Source of the DNA: Monosiga brevicollis MX1
Taxonomy: Eukaryota > Opisthokonta > Choanoflagellata > Craspedida > Salpingoecidae
Assembly: GCF_000002865.3 (NCBI RefSeq)
Contig: NW_001865052.1
Location: 920,271 to 984,270 of the forward strand
Direction: 5' to 3'
Length of the DNA: 64,000 bases
Within the stretch, counting starts at the first letter, position 1. Each line of letters starts with the position of its first letter. The notes under the pieces are model-generated. The model worked only from the letters and a program-made list of their open reading frames with translations, had not been told where the DNA came from and made no database searches. Below are positions 1 through 16,916 of this stretch, in pieces. The position numbers and the translations under genes were made by a program.

Positions 1-36
1 CCGGCGCCTCCCTGACATTCCCGACACTCCCTGCAG

Positions 37-5977
<5,941 letters not shown>

Positions 5978-6628
5978 GTGACGGTTTCAAAAGCCCTGCT
6001 TCTCAGCCCTTAATTTTTTCCTAGGTATCAGGCTTACTTGCCCTTGTTTTTTCTTTCATCTCCTGACTCCTTTATCGATTCATTACAAATACAAGCCGGG
6101 CTGGTGCAGCTCCGCCATCCTGCTTGTCCCAATTCATTGGCATGTCCCATTACTGATTCGCTTGCTGATCTGACTGACTCAGCTGTCGAGGACAGGGAAG
6201 AGAGTACACGAGTGCTTATCGATTCCATTCGAAGCAGAGGCCAGCAGTACATTCGCATGTAAAAAATAAAACGAAAAGCAAACACCGAAAACACACAAAC
6301 ACACACACATATACAAATACGCACATACAACGTGTATGCACAAACCATTTTCGAAACAACCCGAGTGATGATTGTTTGACAACAAACTAAGCAAAGTAAC
6401 GGCGGCCGTAAACTGGCCTTCTGGGTACATGATTCCGACACACATTCGTTGAACCGCAACAACAGGCAATTCAGCGACCATATACCGGAGAAAAGAGTAA
6501 AGAAAGAAGCTCGCATTGAAACTTGAAACGCTTCAAACACAACGAGGTGCAGGTTGACACGAAGCAAGAGGCAATATCAGGTGCTTAGCAAGCTCAAATA
6601 GAAGCTCTGGTGACGACAGCCAAGCTGA
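5978..6628. other. Convergent intergenic region
   Basis: Lies between the 3' ends of the RIF1-like gene (+) and the PTTG1IP-like gene (-). It holds a short CA-rich stretch near 6287-6310. I see no exon-like sequence; it is presumably both 3' UTRs. Confidence 0.6.
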
Positions 6629-8116
6629 CTATGCCTGCAGGACATCGTCGTCGCTGCTATCATCGGCACCCAACAGATTGTACTTCTTGCGAAGCTCACG
6701 GTGGCGTTCGCTACGCTCTTGCTTGCTGCGGAGTGGTGTGGCGAAGAGAAAAAAAAAAAGCGATAAACGTTGCCGGCATGAGACATATACTACAGCCAGG
6801 ATCAGAAGCCACCAGGTCTAGGGTGTGGTTGAGGCTGAGCGACTTACCGAATGGCCTGGCGCTCTTCGCGAGCTTGGCGTTGCTTGCGATCCTTTGAGGA
6901 CTCCTTGTACTGGTACACGCTATCGAAAATAGTATCATCAGGCAAAGCAAACATGACATCAGTCGTCAAAAGCAAAGAGCAGCCCTATCTGAAGCATAGC
7001 CAGGCTAGCAGACTGGTGTGACACAAACTTGATGGCACGACGCTTGTTCTTGCGGCAGCAGCAGCAATACATCCACAGGCAGAAAAGGAGCAGGATGCCG
7101 ACCACCGTGCAAGGGATGATAATGTAGATCAGGGTCATCACATTCACTGCAACGACGGCAAGAACAAGTGTGAGGTACTCGCTCTAAGAGGTGGGCAGTC
7201 TCTGCGCGGGTAGATGGAAGCGTACTGTTGCAGTTCCAGACGTAGCAGTCCTTGGCATCGCAACCATCACACTTGACCCCAGAGAATTTGACGCAAGTGC
7301 CTGTCTTTTTGCAGTAGCCGGTCTGCAGGCACGCCAGGACGGAGTGCATGAGCATAAAAGAGAGGCGCATCGTTTGCATGATGCCGCGATGTAACAAATC
7401 AAGATGATGGCCGGGCACACCAGGAGACGATTGCACTATCACTTCACGAATGAGTCGAGTGAACAACTTACCATTTTTCCGGGTTTGACGCCGCACGACG
7501 AGCAAGTGGCGTTGCCGTAAGCTCCGGAGGGATCAGTCGTTGAGCCCCAATACGATGTTGAAGAGGAAGATGACGAGGTGGGTTTGCTCGTCACGGTAGA
7601 AGTGCTGTTCCCGGGAGCGTTTGTTGGGGCCGAGGTGGCTGGCGCAGATGTCGAGGCATTGGTTGTTGGCCCAGCCGTCGGCACGGTTGTTGGTGCGGTG
7701 GTTGACGCGTTGGTCGGCACGGTGGTCGGCACGGTGGTCGGCACGGTGGTCGGCACGGTGGTCGGCACGGTGGTCGGCACGGTGGTCGGCACGGTGGTCG
7801 GCACGGTGGTCGGCACGGTGGTCGGCACGGTGGTTGACGTGTTGGTTGACGCGTTGGTGGTCGGTGCGTTGGTCGGTACGTTGGTCGGCACGGTGGTCGA
7901 CACGGTGGTTGATGCGTTGGTCGGGGTGGTCGGCACAGATGTCGCATTGGCAGCTGATGTGGGAGCAGCCTGCACTTGCAACGGGACCAAGGCCAAGCTC
8001 ACCATCAACACCAAGCCCGTCGTCATCAGAATGGAACCACTCATCCATCCCGCTCCTGCTCCATTCTTACGCTTCATCGCCACAGCACATGCTGCGCTAC
8101 TGCGCTCGGCTGCCAT
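6629..8116 (-). CDS. PTTG1IP-like single-pass membrane protein with Thr/Pro repeat stalk
   Basis: Exons on the minus strand: 8116-7472, 7322-7226, 7146-7025, 6909-6848 (or from 6919), 6725-6629; about 340 residues. Order: hydrophobic signal segment (ILMTTGLVLMVSLALVPL), a Thr/Ser/Pro stalk with about ten TTVP repeats, a Cys-rich module (CSSCGV, then CKKTGTC, CDGCDAKDC, CYVWNC), one membrane span (LIYIIIPCTVVGILLLFCLW), a CCCC juxtamembrane cluster, and a charged tail with ERHRELRKKYNLL. The Cys-rich module, poly-Cys border and the final ..RH.E.RKKY.L motif match my memory of human PTTG1IP (PBF), a type I membrane protein that binds securin and shuttles to the nucleus. The long repeat stalk is not part of the human protein as I recall it. 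ATG 8116 was chosen as the start because it precedes the signal segment; Met codons at 8077 or 8044 are alternatives. The 7025 donor is weak (gtgtca). Confidence 0.75.
7711..7830. repeat. 12-bp coding tandem repeat (TTVP stalk)
   Basis: About ten near-perfect copies of ggtcggcacggt, read on the minus strand as Thr-Thr-Val-Pro. Diverged copies continue on both sides (7680-7940). Such arrays commonly vary in copy number between strains. Confidence 0.95.
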
Positions 8117-8899
8117 TTTGCTCGTTTCCGATCTCCCTCTCTCTCTCAAAAAAAAAATAAAAAAAATAAAAAAACTCGTCAACGTCATGAGAGTCCTAAG
8201 GTTAACGTTACGACTGATGAATTTGATCGCGATCACATTTGTCAGCAAGGGTGGGCATAAGTATCGTTGATGGTTGTTTTTCACTTTTTTGGGCTATGCT
8301 CGGTACAGACACAGACACAGACTCGCAAGACTCGAGGCCAATACAATTGTCGCGTGCTGCACGGATGAGGTGGGGCAAGCTCTGATATGGCGGGTACGAG
8401 GGACTACAGGAATACAGTGCAGAACAGGCAGTGGCTAGCATCAACGGGCACGGGATTCAAGCGGAACAATCCAATCCATAAAGGAGGAAGGGCCATGACC
8501 ACAATGTGACCACGATTGACAAACACAGGAGACTAGGCAAGTCATGATTAAACTCGGTATCATGACGTGCAAGCTCCAACGCCAGGGAGAAGACGAAAAA
8601 GAAAAGGATAAAAAGAAAGGATAAAAAAAAGAGAGCACGAACGACGGGAGGGTCTGGAAAACTGAAGCAAACAGGCAGAACTAAAAAAGCAAAGCGGAGA
8701 GGTGCAGGACATGACAATAGACAGCAGTAGCAAGACCAGAAAAAGATGGTAAAACCAGCCAAGCGTGCTGTCTACATACAGATGGGTCATAAGAGGGAAG
8801 GTAGACAGACACAAAGACTAACAAGGCCAGGACATGCGGTCGTCGCCAGGAGCCAATTATTAAGAACCAGCGACTGGAGAAGATTTGAGGCGTCGAGCA
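8117..8899. other. Intergenic region between two minus-strand genes
   Basis: Holds the presumed promoter and 5' UTR of the PTTG1IP-like gene (A-rich tract 8149-8174 just upstream of its ATG) and the 3' UTR of the bZIP gene. No other coding signal was seen. Confidence 0.55.
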
Positions 8900-10300
8900 T
8901 CAAATTCCAAGGTAGGAGGCGTTGGAGCCAGACTGCAGAAAAGAGAAGCGACGTGCACCTTCATCGCTGTAAAGTTCAATGACCAGGCGCCGCAAGGTCG
9001 CAAGCTCATTCTCCAGCACTACTACCTCTTCCTGAAGCGCTTTTTGCAGTCGAATGGCCGAGTCGAACCGATCCTGTCGCTCCCGCCGTTTGGCTTTCTC
9101 GATCAGCCGATGACGCTGAGCAGCGATGCGATTGACTTCACGCATCTTCTCGAGTTCTGATGAATTGAGGTCAGCCACAAGCTTGCGCTTGCGATGGCGC
9201 TTCTTCTTGGGCCGCGGAGCGCCGCTGGAATTGCCCGAGCCCGCAGCGTTGCCCCGGGCGTTGCTCCCATCGTGGGCGTACGGATTCTGTCCACTGATGG
9301 AAGTGCTCATGTTGGAAGAGTCATGGTGCATAGAGTCTCCGCCAAAGGGCTCAAACCCACTCGCCGGCGAGTAGGAATCGTCCTCCCCTTGAGAACCACC
9401 ATCGTCGTCATCCTCATCGTCGTCATCCAAGAGATTGTCCAAGAGCGAATTGTCACCCATCCCATCGAGGCTCGTCATACCACCCAAACTGTTTGTGCTA
9501 CCCACGGCACCCAAACCACTGAGGCCGTTTGGTGGACCCGAGGGCATGCGGACGCCATTGTTGCGAGGTGACATGGCCTCGCCCGGGAGCAATGATGAGG
9601 TGAGGGGCAGGGAAAATGAGGGCATCTCATTCATGTCGTCCGGAAAGGGTTCATCTGTCAGCACAGGAAGCGCAAACTCATCCAGATCGTCCCAAAGACT
9701 GGGAATTTGGCCACCGGCCCCTACCATGGGCACGTTAGAGGTGGCGCCAGATGATGTTGCTGAGGGCATCTGTAGGGTGGGTGCATTCATGGTTTCAAAA
9801 GGATTGGTATCCTCGAGAGGCAATAGAGGAATGTCCAGACCCTCGAGGCTGGTTTGATAGGCTGCCGAGCGGCCGTAGGCATCATTCCCAGCAGCAGGAT
9901 AGCCATTGATGGATCGGGATGCTTCACCAGCGGGCAGCCCCAAACCCTGTGCCATGGGGCCACGCGCGGGCAAGCCCCCCTGTCCCATCAAGCTCCAGCC
10001 CTGCGTTTGAGCGCCTCCTTGGCCTCGGGACACGGCGGGGCCGTTGGCACGGTAACCAGGCGTCATGTTGTTCAAGGCCTGCTGCTGACTCAGTGAGATC
10101 TGTGGGTTGCTAGCAGCGGGAGAACCGCCGCTTTGTTGTGGGGACTGGAGCATTTGTTGCAAGAGCTGGAGTTGTTGGGCTGTGGACACTGGACTTGAAG
10201 CTGGTTGACTCTGAGGTGACGCTCGCGACATGTGCTGAGATTGTGCAGAATAACGTTGCTGTTGCTGTTGTTGTTGTTGTGGTTGTGGTTGTGGTTGTGG

Positions 10301-10338
<38 letters not shown>

Positions 10339-10981
10339 GCTGCTGCTGCCGTTGCTGCTGCTGTTGTTGTTGTTGTTGCTGGTGTTGTTGTTGTTGTTGC
10401 TGTTGCTCTTGTTGCTGCTTGAGTAGAGTCGTCAAGACTTGCCAAGGAGCAGGATGCTTGACGAGGTCGGCAAGCGTCAAGTTCAAAGGACTAGAGGAAG
10501 AAGAGGTGGTGGCCAATGTGGTGGGCATACCAGGCCGAATACTTGGGTTGGCTCGCAGTGCTGCCGCCAAGGTGGCCGCCGTGAGCGAGGGTTGTTGATG
10601 CTGCTGCTGCTGCTGCTGTTGTTGTTGGATCGACGCTTGCTGGGGATGCTGAGCTTGCTGCATGTACTGTGCCTGGGCCAGGGTTTGGGTTGGTCCCGTG
10701 GAGGCCGCCGAAGAAAACGTGGGCCGGGTGCTGTAGGTCATGGCTGTGTCCATGTAAGAGGAGGCGGGAAGCAGCCGAGATTGTGCCGGGCGCTGAGACG
10801 GTGCCAAGCCCATGGAAGCAGGGTTGTTGGACTGCTCTTGCAAACCGGCCATGTCATTGCTCGGGTTGAAGAGGCCACTCGAGCCAGTGGTACCTGGTAT
10901 GCCCAGAGTGGGCGCAGCCAAATCCGTGAGCCAGGAAAAGTCATCCTCACCCTCGGGTTCGCCGCCCAAGTACTGAGCCAT
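8900..10981 (-). CDS. Glutamine-rich bZIP transcription factor
   Basis: A single uninterrupted frame of 693 residues, unlike its intron-rich neighbours. The N-terminal half is Gln-rich and low in complexity, with several poly-Q runs broken by His and Pro. The middle is Ser/Pro/acidic with a pure Asp/Glu patch (LLDDDDEDDDD). Near residue 600 comes a nuclear-localisation-like stretch (PRPKKKRHRKRK), then a bZIP basic region (NRIAAQRHR fits N-x7-R) running into a heptad region (LQEEVVVLENELATLRRLV). It ends 25 residues later. Basic region next to the coiled coil supports sequence-specific DNA binding as a dimer; Gln-rich regions commonly act in activation. The subfamily is not recognised: the basic motif AAQRHR departs from CREB, AP-1 and C/EBP consensus. 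ATG 10981 is the first Met. Confidence 0.8.
10255..10420. repeat. CAG/CAA poly-glutamine tract (coding)
   Basis: Mixed TTG/CTG triplets on the plus strand encode long Gln runs of the bZIP protein on the minus strand. The Val, Leu and Thr homopolymer frames over the same bases are shadows. Confidence 0.95.
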
Positions 10982-11833
10982 TTGGCTGGTGTGCCGCTCG
11001 TCGACAATGAGGCACTTTCAGCTTGAGACGGCGGTTGAGGAGAAGAGCGTTGCAAACAGGAACGAATCTATAGGCGCTGCCGCTTGCTTGGCATATTCAG
11101 GGGCATTGCCAAGTCGAAAAAAGAACAACCAAATGCGAGGGAAGGTGCAGGCCCTCTCAAAGGGCAGTCAAACAAGCTGCCTGCGAAAAGCCAGGGGGGG
11201 GGCGGCATATGGAAGCAAAGTCGATCCAGGCGCAGAGCGTGAGGCGAGACAAGCGGTGTGGGGTCGTCCCGGGCGAAAGCAGGACACCGTCGGCATGAAA
11301 ACGAGACACATGAAAGGAAAAAAAAAAAAAAAAACGACACCGAACCGTAATTGTGGACTTGTGTTGAGTCCCGGAGGGGGGGCGAGGAAGGGGGGCAACT
11401 TCAGGATCAAGGACCAAGCAACTGCAATAAACTGCACACCCGAAGCAACGAGCCAGCTATGAGCGTGTGGTAGTTCTCCATCCAGCTGCCGCTGCACATG
11501 ACGAGTCGACGGCCGTTGGAAACACTCGTGCCGTTGGCCAAAGGGGAAGAAGGCAAGGGGGTGGGCGGTGGGTGGCAAAGTGAAAACGCAGGCGGCCACC
11601 CTGCCGATAAAAGCCAAGCCAAGCTTACCACGCACACGTCACTTGAACGCAGCCCAAAGACCCGCAGTCGTCCCAAGACCAAACACGGCACGCCGACACA
11701 GCCGGCCCAGATAAAACGCACGGCTGCCAAATGAGAGAGAGACAGAGAGAGAGACAGAGAGAGAGACAGAGAGACAGAGAGAGAGGTGTGTGTGTGTGTG
11801 TGCTCTCTCTCCTCTCTCTCTCTCTCTCTCTGT

Positions 11834-11907
<74 letters not shown>

Positions 11908-12191
11908 TTTGTTCTTCTTTTCGTTTCAATCGTTTCTTTGTGTGTGTGTGAAGAACAGCACAGATGAGCATGACAACAGTCATTTACAACAGCTGCTGCT
12001 GCTGTCGAACCCCGACACGCTGCTCAAAAAAGAATGGGTCAAGTCTCCGTGGAAACTCAAAGACTCACATGCCTGAAAAGAAAGTATTTCACCCCCATTC
12101 AACCAGTTCATGCTCTTGAAACATGTTCAAAGCTAAAAGTATAATACTTGGGTAAGTAAAATAGGGGAAAGTATTTTACTTGAACAGCAAA
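10982..12191. other. Divergent intergenic region with GA/CT tract
   Basis: Separates the bZIP gene (-) from the cyclophilin gene (+). An A-run lies at 11319-11334. A (GA)n block followed by GT and then (CT)n spans about 11731-11901. AT-rich palindromes lie just before the cyclophilin ATG. No exon was recognised; it probably holds both promoters. Confidence 0.6.
12137..12181. promoter_or_regulatory. AT-rich palindromes upstream of cyclophilin start
   Basis: AAGTATAATACTT (12137-12149) is a perfect palindrome. AAGTATTTTACTT (12169-12181) lies 11 nt before the ATG at 12192. The exact reverse complement of the second recurs at 60241-60253 upstream of another gene. Function is unknown. Confidence 0.35.
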
Positions 12192-13297
12192 ATGGCCGTG
12201 CGTAACCCCCGTGTCTTCTTCGATGTCGCCATCGGCAGCCAGCCCGGTACGTATCTCCGTGTGGCTCCCCCGCGCCGTGGGCCTGGTTCGGTTGGGGAGG
12301 GGGTTCCTTGGTTTGCTTGGAACTGTTGATACTCCCTCCGCTTGGCCTTCCATGCTCTCTCTCCCTCTCCCTCTCTCCCGTGCGTGCTGGGACATGCATG
12401 GCTCCAAGACCACTGGCCGCAAGTGATACCGAAAGGCACTTGGGCATCTCTGGCACCGTTGGCTTTGCAGCTTGGGTTGAAGGAGAATTGGGGGGCGCCA
12501 AGTGCACAGATCAACTCCTTGATGGCTTTGCTCATGGGTGGACTCAATGGGTTTTTTTTTTTCTCTTCTTCTTCTCCTTCTTCTTCTTGACCCTTCATTT
12601 AGCCAAGCGCATGGTTTTCGAGCTGTTCAAGAAGCAGGTGCCCAAGGTACGGTTTCTTCGCTACGCTTGGCCCGCCCCGGGCCAATGCATCAAACGACAT
12701 GTCGGCATTGTCTCATGTCCTGGTTCGTTTTCAAATAGACGAGCGAGAACTTCCGTGCCCTGTGCACCGGCGAGAAGGGCCTGGGCGTTTCCCAAAAGCC
12801 CCTCCACTTTAAGAACACCCGCTTCCACCGTATCATCCCTCAGTTCATGGCTCAGGTTTGTTTGGACCATCTCCTCTTGGTCATTTTGCAGGAATGGTGG
12901 CTCCTTCTCCTCCCTCATCAACCCCCTGTCCTGTCTCTTCTTTCTCGGCTCGCGGTCCTGGTCCGGCGAACGGCAGGGCGGCGATTTTACCCATCACAAT
13001 GGCTATGGCGGCGAGTCCATCTATGGTGCCCGCTTCGAGGACGAGAACTTTGAGGTGCGCCACGATCGCCGTGGCCTCTTGAGCATGGCCAACGCCGGAC
13101 CCAACACCAATGGCTCGCAATTCTTCGTGACCATGGTCCCCACTCCCCACCTGGATGGTCGCCACGTCGTGTTTGGTGAGCTCGTGTCTGGTTTCAGCGT
13201 CCTTGACAACCTCGAAGCCATCGGCTCTGGCAGCGGCACGCCCTTGGAAGACGCCATCATCCAAGACTGCGGCGAGCTCGACGAGATTGACGAGTAA
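12192..13297 (+). CDS. Cyclophilin-40-type peptidyl-prolyl isomerase
   Basis: Exons 12192-12246, 12603-12646, 12739-12855, 12977-13297; 178 residues, one cyclophilin domain. Catalytic and binding residues are visible: FHRIIPQFM (Arg55, Phe60 and Met61 of CypA), QGGDFT (Gln63), [15 protein letters not shown] (Gln111, Phe113) and [11 protein letters not shown]. The CypA Trp121 position, which favours cyclosporin binding, is His here (PTPHLDGRH), as in Cyp40/PPID. The start [11 protein letters not shown], the [12 protein letters not shown] loop and the end ..DCGELDE also match the PPID N-terminal domain as I recall it. PPID continues into TPR repeats that bind Hsp90; this frame stops right after the isomerase domain (taa 13295), so the TPR part is absent or was lost. 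It probably catalyses proline isomerisation in the cytosol or nucleus. Confidence 0.92.
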
Positions 13298-13509
13298 AGA
13301 GTGTCATGGCTTTACGTCTACACAATTCCTGGTGGTTCTGCTTTTGACATGAACAGAACGGCGTAAAATCGATCCATTAAAAAGGAACTGGTTTTTCGCG
13401 ACCTTGCTTGCCTCACAAGCGCAGCAAAAGCCCGTGCTCCAGGTCCGCTGTTGCAATTCCCACCATCTTACACCAAGACATGAAATGCCAATGCCCAGCT
13501 CAAGTCGTC

Positions 13510-15968
13510 TTAGTTGCCCATACGCAGCGGCCTGGGCAGGAGAGGTGGTCGCATGCGTGGTTCATGCAAGTGGGTGGTTCGTAAACTCACACTCTTCGGA
13601 CGCAACACAAAGTCATAGCCTGGTGCAGCAAACCGATCCGAATGGGGCCCAAAAAGGACGTTTTGCACATCATACTGGAAATGCACGCCCCCCACTGTGA
13701 TGAGCTGACGAACGGAGGAACGAAAGAGGAAAATGGAAAGCAAACCAACCACCCGCACATGTGGACACGACTGCGCACCTGGCTCCAAAAGTGCAAATAT
13801 TGGTGAAAGGCCGAGGATGGGTGGAAGGGCAAACGCGACAATTCCGGTAGAAATTGACCGTTTGGCTGCAGTCGATAAAAGCACATGGTTTGCTCGTCTT
13901 GATCAACGGTCAGCAAGCAGTTGCTGTTGGGCATTACCACGCGTTTAGGAAATGAGCTGAAGGTTGGCTGCAACATGCCGTGTACCATGTGCCAGACCCC
14001 TTTTGGCTCGAGCTGCTACAAATGGGCATACCCACCGGTCGGGAGACCAAAATAACGCCATGGGCATGGTCCTGAACACGTCTTGCCTCGTCCCGTTGTG
14101 CTAGCCAAACGGCACGTTTGTGGGGTAAGCACTGGATGTCAAAGAGAGCGAGGAAAGAAGCAAAATAGCCGGGCAAAGAAAGAAAAAAAAAGAAAACAAG
14201 CTACAGTTGAGTGAGTGGCTACATTAAAAAGACGTACCAGAATGAGGTTCCCCTCTGCAAGGTCAAGAACCGCAAAGCGGCTGGGTGGTGCTCCTTCCCC
14301 TGGTCCTTGTGGCGTTGCCGGCCCGAGTACAAACTGGGCCGCCGGTTGGGTTGACAAGACTCCAACCTCGCACCACGTGTTGACGTTGAAGAGTCGGCTC
14401 CCGCTGAGGGTCTGGATCAGCAGCTCGTTGCGGCGCCAAAACTGCGGTACGCAGCTCCTGTGATGCGGGGCGTACCAGGGGTGAATGCATCGACTAAAAT
14501 GGCTACGATGGCGTGCCTGACGTACTGTGTCATGAGTGGCATCTCGGGAAGGTTGATGGTTTCAACGCTCCAAGTCGTCAGATCAAAGCGCTGGATTGCA
14601 CGGCATGGCATGGCAGATGTTCAGAGTGCGGGACGCAATCTTGCGCTGGCATCCCAAACATGGCCCCTGAGAAGTGGCTGAGAGCTAGCTTACTTGGGCA
14701 CGAAGCTGGCCGGCGTAGTTTGTGATGAGAAGGTGGCAATCAAGCCCGGGTTGCCAGGTGGCAAAGATCGGACGCCCGGTGTTGAGGTCGTGCACCTGAA
14801 AACATGACGCCCCGGTGTGCGATGAGCCGAGTGGGGAGCAGAGCGGAGGTGTGAGACTTGATATTTCCTTTGCACCGATACAAACAGAACGAATTGGTCC
14901 GCACCCGTGCGTCGCAAAGGTTTTTGCACTCGCTCAAAAAAATGGCGCTCTGCTTCAGCATCTGATGTTCGTCACTCCAGCGCAAAAAGACGAGCACTTC
15001 CCCGTCCGGGCTCCAGAGGTAATAAAAAGGCGAGCGTGGAAGCTGGATTCGCTGCATGTCAGTTCCATCCAGCTAAAAGGTGGCAATGATTGTACGCTAA
15101 TGTCAGGTGATGTGGGATGCTCGAGTTGCAGGCGCGGATCGTCCGATGTCCATGGGCTAGATGTCCTGCAGCAGAACGGCCACGCGCGGTTGGCAGAGGG
15201 GCGTACGAACCAAGACGGTGCATAGCTCGCGCGTTACGCCGTTGGAGACGACAAAGCGAGTGCCACAAGGGCTAAAGGTGCATTCTGTGCAGAGTGCAGA
15301 GTGAGCTGGGTGGGTGGGTGTGACGCAGAGGGGCTGGTGGTGAAGCGTGTATGCAATGGCAAGGAGTGGGTGGGTGGGGACAGGCGATATGGAGCACGAC
15401 GCACCATGGAGATTGCCAAAGTCGCTCCACGTGTTTAGGACGCGATCCTCTTCAAGATGATGACCCTCGAGACAGGCAAAGATATCATCGTCATCCACGG
15501 CAAGAAAAAAGTCGGGCGAGCTGCAAGTGCAGTAGAAGCAGGGAGGACAGCTGGTTGAGAGCAGCCCTCCTCGCTGATTCAGCAGAGGAAGGGTTGAGGA
15601 AGGAAGGTCCTCGGCTCGGGGCCCGGAGTTCACCCAGGGAGGATCGTGGCACATACCGTGCGAGTTCAACGAGGTAATGCTGATGAAGGAGGCAGTGACG
15701 CGGTGAACCTGTAAGCCAGGTCCGGCGCGGGACTCTGGCGCGGGTCCATGCATTCTCCCATAGGCCAGGGGATCTAGCAAGTTCTGCCCACCACATGCTC
15801 ACCTTTGCGTCGCAGGAGAGACAAGGGCCTGTTAGTCAACTGCGATCGAGTCGAGCTCAACTCGGCCCGCCCAGTTGGTCTCACCTGAGCAAGACTGGCC
15901 ACATCGCGCGGCGAGAGGTATCGGATAATACACAGCCCCACCTCCACGGGCAAACTGTTCCAGTCCAT
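13510..15968 (-). CDS. F-box protein with beta-propeller-like region
   Basis: Exons on the minus strand: 15968-15885, 15802-15657, 15520-15405, 15284-15211 (3' limit least sure), 15072-14905, 14795-14694, 14590-14526, 14457-14238, 14131-14036, 13967-13779, 13674-13510. The N-terminus is an F-box: LPVEVGLCIIRYLSPRDVAS, then LAQVSMWWAELARSPGLWE after the first intron. The rest holds repeated propeller-blade-like motifs: CTFSPCGTRFVVSNG, SPFYYLWSPDGEVLVFL, VHDLNTGRPIFATW, SRLFNVNTWCEV, FVLRPKS. The FYYLWSPDG pattern recalls TolB/six-bladed propellers. F-box proteins link a substrate to the SKP1-cullin-RBX1 ubiquitin ligase; here the propeller would be the substrate side. Family and substrate are unknown. 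It is convergent with the cyclophilin gene (212 bp apart). Confidence 0.72.
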
Positions 15969-16147
15969 GGCGTCAAACTCCTTGAGCGAGCGGGGTGGGC
16001 CGACACTGACACATGAAATTGCCAGCCGAAACGTGCTGGGTGGAGGTGTCCCCGGTCGCCAGACGCTTGATGCCAATGCCGATGCCGATGCCGATGCTGA
16101 TACAGATACAAGTACAGCCACGACCCCGTCGTTCTATGGCTCCCCGA

Positions 16148-16178
<31 letters not shown>

Positions 16179-16275
16179 GGTGAAGTGTTGATATTACCCA
16201 ATCAGTGCTGCACAGAAAGAGATGAGAGAGTGAATTAATTTGGTGGAAAGGTATAAGCAGCTGAAAGAATAACAC

Positions 16276-16363
16276 AATTACCACATGTAATGATAAAAAA
16301 CCAGAAAGTGAGTGTAGAGCTCTTCTCTCTTCTCTCTTCTCATTTCTTCTACATGTGGTAGTT
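16276..16363. promoter_or_regulatory. Inverted pair of CACATGT(G/A)G-type motifs
   Basis: AATTACCACATGTAA (16276-16290) and, in the other orientation, CTACATGTGGTAGTT (16349-16363) flank the start of a CT-rich tract. They lie between the divergent F-box and SNRNP27 genes. The same core recurs at 29502 and 35547, each time beside a GA/CT tract, which suggests a shared promoter element; this is an inference. Confidence 0.4.
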
Positions 16364-16800
16364 GTGCTGTATTTGCCTTTCGTTCTCTCTCAAATGGCTC
16401 AGTCTTGTGGACTCTCTCTCATCTCTCTCTCATCTCTCGCTCGTTCATCTCTCTTCTTCTTCTCATCTCTCTCATCTCTAAAGCTCTCTCTCTCTCTCTC
16501 AAGCTCTCTCTCTCTCTCTCTCTAAAGCTCTCTCTCTCTCTCTCAAGCTCTCTCTCTCTCTAAAGCTCTCTCTCTCTCTCTCTCAAGCTCTCTCTCTCTC
16601 TAAAGCTCTCTCTCTCTCTCTCTCTCTCTCAAGCTCTCTCTCTCTCTCTCTAAAGCTCTCTCTCTCTCTCTCTCTCTCTAAAGCTCTCTCTCTCTCTCTA
16701 AAGCTCTCTCTAAAGCTCTCTCTCTCTCTAAAGCTCTCTCTCTCTCTCTCTAAAGCTCTCTCTCTCTCTAAAGCTCTCTCTCTAAAGCTCTCTCTCTCTC

Positions 16801-16842
<42 letters not shown>

Positions 16843-16871
16843 TCTCTCTCATCTCTCTCTCTCATCTCTCT
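16320..16871. repeat. CT-rich minisatellite with AAAG interruptions
   Basis: About 550 nt of (CT)n broken at irregular spacing by AAAG or AAG, giving repeated (t)aaagctctctctctc units. It sits directly upstream of the SNRNP27 start (16917) and probably overlaps its promoter or 5' UTR. Arg-Glu repeat peptides on the minus strand are artefacts of it. Confidence 0.95.
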
Positions 16872-16916
16872 CAGTTTCTCTGTTGTGTTGTCTGTCGTTT
16901 CGCTGGACGGGGGGAG

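Noticed and set aside
7578-8270. Plus-strand Val/Gly and Trp/Ser/Ala/Arg repeat frames
   Set aside because: They mirror the 12-bp coding repeat of the minus-strand PTTG1IP-like gene, which has signal peptide, Cys module and TM in the right order.
10110-10445. Poly-Thr, poly-Val and poly-Leu frames
   Set aside because: Other frames of the poly-Gln tract of the bZIP gene.
11407-11983. Arg-Glu and Ser-Leu repeat frames
   Set aside because: GA/CT microsatellite translations without other coding features; the same holds for 16583-16804, 29300-29482 and 34945-35699.
15803-15884. Extra 37-nt exon (LTNRPLSLLRRK) in the F-box gene
   Set aside because: It would require a 19-nt intron next to it; the join at 15802 gives a perfect F-box continuation (LAQVSMWWAELARSPGLWE).
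13510-15968. DET1 or a WD40 F-box protein as the identity of this gene
   Set aside because: The remembered DET1 blocks and C-terminus are absent, and the blades lack GH..WD patterns.
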